A stretch of 64,000 nucleotides of DNA from Chloroflexi bacterium 44-23 (GTDB lineage Bacteria > Chloroflexota > Anaerolineae > Anaerolineales > Anaerolineaceae), in NCBI GenBank assembly GCA_001899005.1, contig MKUW01000015.1, positions 186,001 through 250,000 of the forward strand. Reading direction: 5' to 3'. Shown piece by piece: positions 58,035 through 64,000 of this stretch. Each line of letters starts with the position of its first letter. The stretch's first letter is position 1. The position numbers and the translations under genes were made by a program. Under the pieces are notes generated by a model. The model worked only from the letters and a program-made list of their open reading frames with translations. It had not been told where the DNA came from and made no database searches.

Positions 58035-58752
58035 GCTTGCTTTCTATGCCTGGAATGATAATGTATTTATGGCGTTCAATTCCGTAAATAATCTCATGGG
58101 CTACTTTATCAGCACTCATCACCCCGGTTGTTGATGACAGTTCTTTCGTGATTTTTGGCTTAAAGCGGTTATCATAATCTAATTGAGGGGTTTTCGTATC
58201 CGGCGGGAAAACAATTGAAACAAAGATACCTGCCAATTTTAGTTCACTTCGTAAGGCATCTGTGAATCCGCGGACGGCGTATTTTGAAGCTCCATAGGCG
58301 GTGTAGCCGTATACCCCTAAAATAGCTGCCATGCTGGAAATATTTACAATGGTCGAATCTTTTTGTAGAAGTGGTAATAAAGCCTTTATTGCATTTACCG
58401 TCCCAAAATAGTTGATATCCATCATCCAGTGGAATAAATCCATCTCCATGAATTCAAATTCTCCTGGTTGGGTCACGCCTGCTGAATTGATCAATACATC
58501 AAGATGCAAATTACGGGAGGAGAAATACTGAAGGACATCAGCAAACTCTGAAAAATTGGAAACATCTGTAATAAAATAATTTTGATCTTGATCAAGCCCT
58601 AAACTTTCGCTTGATGCAATGAGTTTGTTTTCATCCCTGGCTAGAATCCAAACATGCGCACCTGACGTTTTGAACCGCTGGGCTAGCGCGAACCCAATTC
58701 CACTTGAACCACCGGTTATCAGGACATTCATTCCTGCAAAAGAATTTTTCAT
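57934..58752 (-). CDS. SDR-family reductase, ketodihydrosphingosine-reductase-like
   Basis: A 272-residue SDR. 'VLITGGSSGIGFALAQRF' is the cofactor motif, with 'INSAG', catalytic Ser in 'NISSMAAI' and 'YGASK' giving Y-x3-K. 'FPPDTKTPQLDYDN' and the C-terminal membrane-like segment 'KLIYLASNLLGRRVYNLVDW' recall KDSR-type enzymes, but the lipid substrate is only suggested. I start at 58752, with TAGGAGAAT upstream; the longer frame overlaps the FmdB gene. Its last 101 bases overlap ctaA in antisense. Confidence 0.85.
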   Translation of the reverse strand: MKNSFAGMNVLITGGSSGIGFALAQRFKTSGAHVWILARDENKLIASSESLGLDQDQNYFITDVSNFSEFADVLQYFSSRNLHLDVLINSAGVTQPGEFEFMEMDLFHWMMDINYFGTVNAIKALLPLLQKDSTIVNISSMAAILGVYGYTAYGASKYAVRGFTDALRSELKLAGIFVSIVFPPDTKTPQLDYDNRFKPKITKELSSTTGVMSADKVAHEIIYGIERHKYIIIPGIESKLIYLASNLLGRRVYNLVDWMISGAVKKQKNPLE

Positions 58753-58765
58753 ATATTCTCCTATT

Positions 58766-58993
58766 TTAATGATTGCAATTGCCACAATTCCCTGAGGTGC
58801 ATGACCTGCAGCCTCCGGCGGAGCTTGAATGACTGCTGCTGGAAGCAGTGTGCATATTTACCCGCGATAGTGCTCTTCTTGTGTCGGTCGAACCGCATTT
58901 TATACAAGCAATTTTAAAATCTGCCTGAGAGAAAGGACGCATTTTATCAAATTTATTATTACATTCTTCACAGATATACTCATAGACCGGCAT
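58766..58993 (-). CDS. FmdB-family zinc ribbon protein
   Basis: A 75-residue protein starting 'MPVYEYICEECNNKFDKM' with a second 'CIKCGS', the FmdB/CxxC-CxxC zinc ribbon. The tail is Ser-rich and then Cys-rich ('GGCRSCTSGNCGNCNH'). Family members are often annotated as regulators on weak grounds. It lies 14 bases upstream of the SDR gene. Confidence 0.88.
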   Translation of the reverse strand: MPVYEYICEECNNKFDKMRPFSQADFKIACIKCGSTDTRRALSRVNMHTASSSSHSSSAGGCRSCTSGNCGNCNH

Positions 58994-59015
58994 GATCTAA
59001 GATCCTTTTGCTTGA

Positions 59016-59669
59016 TCAATCAATGTCCAATAGATTATAAACCGCAATCCCAAAGGCAACAGCGACATTTAAGGAGCCTTTTATGCCGGTCATTGGAATA
59101 TGCAGGTGTAATTCACTTAAGGTCAGAACTTCGGGATCAATTCCGACGATTTCATTTCCGACGATTAACACTGTGTCTTGATCTTCAGGTTTTATCTTTA
59201 TACCCTGCAAATTATGCGAAATATCGGTCTTCTCGAGGGCCCAGATCCGTTTTCCGTTTTGTTTAAGTCTTTTCACTAGCTGGATACAATTATTGTGAAC
59301 TTCATAGGGCATTGAATCTTGTGCACCAAGCGCAGTTTTATGCACTTTTAAATTGGTTGGAGGTGGAGTAATGCCGCAAAGATGAATCTTGGCAATACCT
59401 GCACCATCAGCAGTCCGGAAAATAGCACCAACATTAAAAGTTGACCTGACATTATCGAGCACAACTTCTAATGAGCCAGAAGGTGTCTGTTCAAGATTTT
59501 TTGAATGAATATCATGATTTAATGTAATTTCTTTGGCGATCTTTGTGATCGTTTTGCATTTCGGACAATTTACGCCAATGCCTGAATCTTGTGGAGCGGG
59601 AAAGCGTAAATCGCAATTTGGATTAGGACAATGCCTGATGTAATAGGTTTCTGCTACTATTTTTTTCAT
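59016..59669 (-). CDS. TrmH-family RNA methyltransferase with N-terminal zinc ribbon
   Basis: A 217-residue protein. Residues about 1-45 form a ribbon ('RHCPNPNCDLRFP...NCPKCKTI'), then a SPOUT domain: 'LEVVLDNVRSTFNVGAIFRTADGAGIAKIHLCG', 'LIVGNEIVGIDPEVL', 'HIPMTGIKGSLNVAVAFGIAVYNLL'. This marks 2'-O-methylation of tRNA or rRNA. It follows the DUF2344 gene by 3 bases on the same strand, ending a four-gene run. Confidence 0.88.
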   Translation of the reverse strand: MKKIVAETYYIRHCPNPNCDLRFPAPQDSGIGVNCPKCKTITKIAKEITLNHDIHSKNLEQTPSGSLEVVLDNVRSTFNVGAIFRTADGAGIAKIHLCGITPPPTNLKVHKTALGAQDSMPYEVHNNCIQLVKRLKQNGKRIWALEKTDISHNLQGIKIKPEDQDTVLIVGNEIVGIDPEVLTLSELHLHIPMTGIKGSLNVAVAFGIAVYNLLDID

Positions 59670-59672
59670 ATG

Positions 59673-60320
59673 TTATGCAGCGATGTTTGAGTCCAGAATT
59701 GTTTTTTCACGAGTAATACGGGTTTTGTTTAGTGGGATATCTAATTCATCCAGCATTTCCTCTGGTCTGCCGGTAGCTCCCGGTCGTGCGCTGAGAATCA
59801 TCTTTAAAATAATGGCATCACCTTCCCTGGAAAGCACAAGCATTTCAATCAAGCGACGCAAATCGTATTTCTTTCCACGCCGTTCGCGCTCAATGGAAAG
59901 CGAATTTAAGATGTTTCGACATCGTGCTTGCAGCAAATCGAATGATTGCGGCTCAAGAAATTCAATTCGATATTGACTTGCAATTGTTTGCACTTGCAGT
60001 GAAGGTTGCTTTATAAGTACAGCTTCAATATTCAGAATTTCGAATCCAGGTGGTGTTTTTGGCTTTAAAAGATCGCAAATCTCGTTCGTTTGCAGATTTT
60101 CTGTCAGCTCGAAGTCAAGAATTTCATTTTCACTTAAAAATCCCAGTGGTAAAGGATTAGCAAGCTGGATTTTTGGTTGGGGATGGAATCCCTGGCTATA
60201 GGCAATGGGTAACTTCGCCCGTCGAAAAGTTCTCTCCCAGGATTTGTGGACGTCCAAATTGCTAGTGTAACGCATTAATTCATTTTTCATATACGTCAAT
60301 CGAAACAGGTATCTCATCAA
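59673..60320 (-). CDS. DUF2344 (TIGR03936) radical-SAM-associated protein
   Basis: A 215-residue protein with the family opening 'YLFRLTYMKNELMRYTSNLDVHKSWERTFRRAKLPIAYSQGFHPQPKIQLANPLPLGF'. It is routinely encoded next to, or fused to, the B12-binding radical SAM protein upstream, with which it overlaps by 4 bases. In many Gram-positives the pair precedes rne/rng and rplU. Its function is unknown. Confidence 0.92.
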   Translation of the reverse strand: MMRYLFRLTYMKNELMRYTSNLDVHKSWERTFRRAKLPIAYSQGFHPQPKIQLANPLPLGFLSENEILDFELTENLQTNEICDLLKPKTPPGFEILNIEAVLIKQPSLQVQTIASQYRIEFLEPQSFDLLQARCRNILNSLSIERERRGKKYDLRRLIEMLVLSREGDAIILKMILSARPGATGRPEEMLDELDIPLNKTRITREKTILDSNIAA

Positions 60321-62206
60321 GCCCTCGCCCGAATTTTCACCTCAGGGCATTTCCAGGAGCTACCTGGATTTTCCTGGCGAACATCTTTAAATGTTTGGAT
60401 AATTCCGCAGGCATAACATTGTTCTCGGCAATCATTGGTGAATTTTTGCTCCAAACTGTTTTGATATTCACCAAAAAGATACCTTTTATTAACGCCGGGA
60501 TTGATGTGTTCCCAAGGGAAAATTTCATCGTTAAAGCGGGTTCTCTGTGTATAAAAATCTGGTATTAATCCAGCGGATTCAAAGGCAGCCATCCATAGAT
60601 CGTAGTTTTGATGATCCTGCCAGGCATCGAATTTTGCCCCCTCCTGCCAGGCATGTTCAATTACAGCGGAAAGACGGCGATCACCTCGTGATAGCCACGC
60701 TTCCAGCATGGTTTCGCGAGGATCTGTCCAGTTGAGCTTGAGCCCTGGCCCACGAAGTTCCTTTCGCAAGAGATCTTGTTTCTCGCGAATTGTTTGTTGA
60801 TCATCACAAGCGACCCATTGAAATGGAGTGTGGGGTTTGGGAACAAATGTTGAAACGCCAGCGTTTACTTTTGCTCTTTTCCCAATTGCTTTGTGACCTT
60901 CTGCTAAAACTTTCTTGCAGAGTTGGGCGATCGCCGCGACATCTTCAAAGGTTTCACTGGGGTGCCCGATCATGAAATAGAGTTTGATAGTGAGCCAGCC
61001 ACGTTTGTAGATTTCACGGGCTGTTGAGAGCAGTTGTTCTTCAGATATGTGTTTATTGATGATCTTTCGCATCCGGTCTGTCGCCGCTTCCGGAGCCAGG
61101 GTAAAGCCTCCCTGGCGTGATTCTTTTAATTTCTCCATCAAATCAATGGAAAACGTCTCGATACGGAGCGAAGGCAATGAAATAGTCAAATTTTTTCCGG
61201 CAAAGTGGCTGCCAATGCGGTCGACCAGCTCGACTATATTCGTGTAGTCACTGGATGAAAGAGAAAGAAGCGCAATTTCTTCAAAACCAGTGTTATCCAG
61301 AGCTTCTTCAATGCCCGCAATGATTTCCTCGACACTTCTTTCACGAACTGGCCTGTTAATCATGCCGGCATGGCAAAATCGACAGCCACGGGTGCATCCA
61401 CGCATAATTTCAATTGCGACCCGATTATGGACTACATCAATCGATGGAACAATAAATTTCTTGGGGATATAAGCCAGATTCCCGAGTATTCGTTTGGTTA
61501 CCTGGCGGGGTACCTGGGAGTTTGCATATTCCATTCCCATAATCGTTCCATCATCCTGATAGATTGGGGAGTATAGAGAGGGTACATAAACCCCACTGAT
61601 TTTTGAAAGACACTCTAACAAGTCATCCTTACCAGTTTGAGATTTGCGCCACTGTTGAAATTCAGCAATCACATCCAGAATGATTTCTTCCCCTTCACCT
61701 AATAAAAAGGCATCAAAGAATTTTGCTATTGGTTCCGGGTTGTAGGTCGCATGCCCGCCGGCCACTATCAATGGATAATCTAGCCCGCGTTCTTTAGCGT
61801 GTAATGGGATTTGTGCAAGATTAAGAATGTTGAGAACATTTGTGTAGAGAGTTTCATACGGTAAAGTGAAACCGAGTATATCGAAATCGATCAGTGCTTT
61901 CTTGGATTCAAGAGAAAAAAGAGGAATATTATTGCCACGTAACTGTTCTTCCATATCTGCCCAGGGCGAATATGCACGTTCAGCAAGAATGTCCCTTTGG
62001 GCGTTAATTCGCTCATAAAGAATTTGAATTCCGAGATTTGAAAGACCTAAATCATAAATATCCGGGAAAATCAATGCAATTTTCGTTTGAATTTCGTCCC
62101 AATTTTTTTTGATTGAATTATATTCACCGCCGACATAGCGCCCGGGTTTTTCGACTAACGGCAAGATTTGCTCAAGCCGCCTCTCAAGTTCGCTGCTTAA
62201 TTCCAA
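60317..62206 (-). CDS. B12-binding-domain radical SAM protein (TIGR03960 family)
   Basis: A 629-residue protein. Residues about 40-190 are a B12-binding-like domain ('IALIFPDIYDLGLSNLGIQILYERIN...GFTLPYETLYTNVLNIL...IVAGGHATYNPEP'). The radical SAM core has 'MRGCTRGCRFCHAGMINRPVR' (CxxxCxxC) and 'TLAPEAATDRMRKIINKHI'. The C-terminus has extra cysteines ('NDCREQCYACGI'). The reaction is unknown; related enzymes methylate or methylthiolate RNA or proteins. Confidence 0.92.
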   Translation of the reverse strand: MELSSELERRLEQILPLVEKPGRYVGGEYNSIKKNWDEIQTKIALIFPDIYDLGLSNLGIQILYERINAQRDILAERAYSPWADMEEQLRGNNIPLFSLESKKALIDFDILGFTLPYETLYTNVLNILNLAQIPLHAKERGLDYPLIVAGGHATYNPEPIAKFFDAFLLGEGEEIILDVIAEFQQWRKSQTGKDDLLECLSKISGVYVPSLYSPIYQDDGTIMGMEYANSQVPRQVTKRILGNLAYIPKKFIVPSIDVVHNRVAIEIMRGCTRGCRFCHAGMINRPVRERSVEEIIAGIEEALDNTGFEEIALLSLSSSDYTNIVELVDRIGSHFAGKNLTISLPSLRIETFSIDLMEKLKESRQGGFTLAPEAATDRMRKIINKHISEEQLLSTAREIYKRGWLTIKLYFMIGHPSETFEDVAAIAQLCKKVLAEGHKAIGKRAKVNAGVSTFVPKPHTPFQWVACDDQQTIREKQDLLRKELRGPGLKLNWTDPRETMLEAWLSRGDRRLSAVIEHAWQEGAKFDAWQDHQNYDLWMAAFESAGLIPDFYTQRTRFNDEIFPWEHINPGVNKRYLFGEYQNSLEQKFTNDCREQCYACGIIQTFKDVRQENPGSSWKCPEVKIRARA

Positions 62207-62365
62207 ATTTTCTCCTTAAACCATTAAATGACTAACGTTGAACAAATCCTTCTTTGCAGCCCAATTTTACTTTATTTTGATTTTTTTGATTGCACTGGTC
62301 AGGAAGGGATTGAATGAAAATTTATTATTTTCCGGAAATTATTCAGAAAGGCACGGCATAGCTAG

Positions 62366-63157
62366 TTAATAAACACCTTTTACAGCTCCGCCATCTACGC
62401 TCAACATTACCCCGGTCAGATAGGATGCTGCCGGTGATGCCAGAAATACTGCTGCTCGTGCAAATTCCGCGGGTTTTGCAATTCTACCCAGTGCTATGGC
62501 TTTTTCCTGTTTTTCGCGCTCAGCCTCTGGGGTTGTATTATTTAATTTGGCATTATTTTCAAAAAGGGCGGTTATTCGTTCTGTGTTGGTCGAGCCCGGC
62601 AATATGGAATTGACCCTAATATTTTCTTTACCCAATTCCAATGCCAAAGTTTTGGTTAAACCAACAGTGGCTGAGCGAATAGAATTTGATAAAATAAGAT
62701 TTTCAATGGGCTGCTTGACTGAATATGAAGTAATCGTGAGTATAGAAGGGCATTCGGATTTGCGTAAAAGCGGTAAAGCCGCTCGTATCAGGCGCATATG
62801 GCACAGAAAGGATAGTTCTATCGCATCCTGCCATTGCTGGTCAGTTAAGGTCTCAATTGTGCCTGGTGGAGGCCCTCCGGAATTGGTAATTAGCAAATCC
62901 AGTTTCCCGAATTTGGATTCGATAAACGCAGTCGATTCGCCAGCGAAATTTTGGGCAGTAACATCACCTGCAAATAAATCCGCCATTTGATGTGTGCTAT
63001 TCAATAGTTTTTCTTTAGCGGATTGCAGATTTTGCAGTGATCTTGAGTTTATGATTGTTTTTGCCTGTTCAAGCAATAGTACCTCGGCGCATGCATAACC
63101 CAAGCCACGGCTTGAACCAGTAACAAATGCAATTTTATCGGTTAATCCAAGATCCAT
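62366..63157 (-). CDS. Atypical SDR protein lacking the Tyr-x3-Lys pair
   Basis: A 263-residue SDR fold with 'AFVTGSSRGLGYACAEVL', 'ITNSGGPPPG' in place of NNAG, and 'TGVMLSVDGGAVKGVY' at the end. Where classical SDRs have YxxSK, this one reads 'NLILSNSIRSATVGL', so the catalytic Tyr and Lys are absent although Ser in 'TITSYS' remains. Proteins of this GGPP group are known and widely annotated as 3-oxoacyl reductase-like, without proof. Function is unknown. AGGAGG precedes the ATG; DUF503 is 8 bases upstream. Confidence 0.85.
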   Translation of the reverse strand: MDLGLTDKIAFVTGSSRGLGYACAEVLLLEQAKTIINSRSLQNLQSAKEKLLNSTHQMADLFAGDVTAQNFAGESTAFIESKFGKLDLLITNSGGPPPGTIETLTDQQWQDAIELSFLCHMRLIRAALPLLRKSECPSILTITSYSVKQPIENLILSNSIRSATVGLTKTLALELGKENIRVNSILPGSTNTERITALFENNAKLNNTTPEAEREKQEKAIALGRIAKPAEFARAAVFLASPAASYLTGVMLSVDGGAVKGVY

Positions 63158-63165
63158 ATTTCCTC

Positions 63166-63450
63166 CTAAAGTATTTCCAATACTTCTTCCTCAAGCTCGA
63201 GTTGAGGATATTCTATGCTAATAAATTTTCTGATTTCTTCCAGTTGCTGTTGGCCGAGTTTATTGTTTTGGGAAAGCCAAACCAGGCTTACCAACGATGA
63301 TTTCCAGACGTCTTGAAAATCAGCTTCTACAATCGAAATATTAAATTTTTGTCCAGTGCGCTTAACCATTGATTTTAACACACCCCTTTTTTCTTTTAAA
63401 GAGTTGGCATTTTGGAGGTGTAATTTTAATTGTAGATAAAAAATATTCAT
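63166..63450 (-). CDS. DUF503 family protein (YlxP-like)
   Basis: A 94-residue protein with the family pattern 'LQLKLHLQNANSLKEKRGVLKSMVKRTGQKFNISIVEADFQDVWKSSLVSLVWLSQN'. YlxP proteins are often encoded near nusA-infB-rbfA and suspected to act in RNA processing. Here it is with an SDR gene and divergent from folC. Confidence 0.88.
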   Translation of the reverse strand: MNIFYLQLKLHLQNANSLKEKRGVLKSMVKRTGQKFNISIVEADFQDVWKSSLVSLVWLSQNNKLGQQQLEEIRKFISIEYPQLELEEEVLEIL

Positions 63451-63527
63451 AATGTAAAACTTTCAATCTTAATTAATAATTACCGGATATTTTTTTGAAT
63501 CAAAATTTAAGCTTTTATAACTTCGTC

Positions 63528-63556
63528 TTGCAGAAATTATATCCATTCGGTACAAT
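63528..63556 (+). promoter_or_regulatory. Promoter of folC
   Basis: TTGCAG (63528-63533) and TACAAT (63551-63556) are spaced 17 bases apart, 30 bases before the ATG. Confidence 0.7.
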
Positions 63557-63586
63557 CTTTGATTAACTTAAAACCAAGGAATAAAA

Positions 63587-64000
63587 ATGGATGTTGAACT
63601 TCGCTACCAACAAGAATTAGATTACTTGTACAGCTTCATAGATCATAGCATGACCAGAAACTTGAGAAATGCACCTGAAAATTTTAATTTAGAACGCATA
63701 GCTCAATTTTTGGCTCTTTTAGGTAATCCACAATCTTCTTATAAGGTAGTTCATGTGGCCGGGACAAAGGGGAAAGGTTCTACCGCGGCATTAATTGCCA
63801 ATGCGCTTTTTGAAGGCGGATACAATGTCGGGTTCTATACATCTCCGCATCTTAGTGACTATTGTGAGCGTATTCAGATTAATCACATAATACTTTCGCA
63901 CACCGATTTTATAAAGCTTATAGAATCGATGAAACCTTATATTTCAAAGGTTGCAGGGATAACTACATTTGAGTTGACCACCGCCCTGGCTTTTCTTTAT
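63587..64000 (+). CDS. folC: Folylpolyglutamate/dihydrofolate synthase FolC, N-terminal part
   Basis: The frame is open from ATG (63587) to the window edge, 138 codons. 'LDYLYSFIDHSMTRNL' and 'FLALLGNPQSSYKVVHVAGTKGKGSTAALIANALFEGGYNVGFYTSPHLSDYCERIQIN' are the FolC P-loop region (GTKGKGS) and the SPHL motif of the Mur-ligase superfamily. It adds glutamate to (dihydro)folate. AAGGA precedes the ATG. Confidence 0.93.
   Translation, partial: MDVELRYQQELDYLYSFIDHSMTRNLRNAPENFNLERIAQFLALLGNPQSSYKVVHVAGTKGKGSTAALIANALFEGGYNVGFYTSPHLSDYCERIQINHIILSHTDFIKLIESMKPYISKVAGITTFELTTALAFLY

Overview
The window reads as a chromosomal segment of a Chloroflexota bacterium, most likely class Anaerolineae. This is inferred from gene content, not from a marker-gene search. 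Supporting signs are a Thr/Pro-rich surface protein with an IPVTG-type sorting tail next to a sortase, a fused nuoCD with nuoB and nuoI, an ATP-cone/uridine-kinase fusion, a fused 2-oxoacid:ferredoxin oxidoreductase, Rex, and a COX15/CtaA heme A synthase. The DNA is fairly AT-rich and densely coded. There is no rRNA, prophage, insertion sequence or CRISPR array. Three tRNAs (Pro-GGG, Val-TAC, Arg-CCG), a tmRNA and a glmS ribozyme are visible.

Layout. 1-2.6 kb: 5' part of a Tat-exported L,D-transpeptidase-like protein, a 1.1 kb repeat-rich spacer, an SDR oxidoreductase and tRNA-Pro. 2.7-8.0 kb (minus strand): a five-gene cassette of a zinc-ribbon membrane protein, a DUF2207-like membrane protein ending in a Cys-Ala repeat tail, an intact PqqD/radical-SAM/SPASM enzyme, a paralogue that has lost every cluster cysteine, and a SAM methyltransferase. 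This is the best candidate for an undescribed peptide- or protein-modification system. 8.2-11.8 kb: ligA, an RlmI-like methyltransferase and tmRNA. 12-16.5 kb: an Att-like ABC exporter with an AttH/CrtC lipocalin-like protein. 16.7-20.8 kb: tRNA-Val, an FAH-family hydrolase, a structured leader, a response regulator, a sortase substrate and a sortase. 21-23.6 kb: yebC, ruvC, an rRNA 2'-O-methyltransferase and ruvA (no ruvB). 23.8-30.4 kb: an M42 peptidase, F1-ATPase alpha-gamma-beta-epsilon (no delta or Fo) and mreB. 30.4-36.6 kb: rex, a GT87-like membrane protein, a YugP peptidase, tRNA-Arg, a HypE/PurM-like protein and a histidine phosphatase. 36.6-41.6 kb: glmS with its ribozyme, a LOG protein, the ATP-cone/kinase fusion and an HTH regulator with a SufR-like cysteine set. 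41.7-48.4 kb: nuoB-nuoCD-nuoI, a small CxxC/CxxC protein, an Mrp ATPase, a PSP1/RicT protein and an M20 amidohydrolase. 48.5-52.2 kb: an FCD regulator and korAB. 52.2-59.7 kb: a rhodanese, pyruvate kinase, ornithine aminotransferase and carbamoyltransferase, ctaA, an SDR, an FmdB zinc ribbon and a TrmH-family protein. 59.7-64 kb: a DUF2344 and B12-radical-SAM pair, an atypical SDR, DUF503 and the start of folC.

Together the genes describe energy metabolism under redox control (Rex, the SufR-like regulator beside a palindromic operator and the nuoB promoter, Kor, F1-ATPase, Mrp), cell-envelope building (sortase pair, L,D-transpeptidase, GlmS, MreB, GT87) and nucleic-acid maintenance. A family of three dispersed hairpin elements with conserved flanks but different stems is scattered through the first 21 kb.
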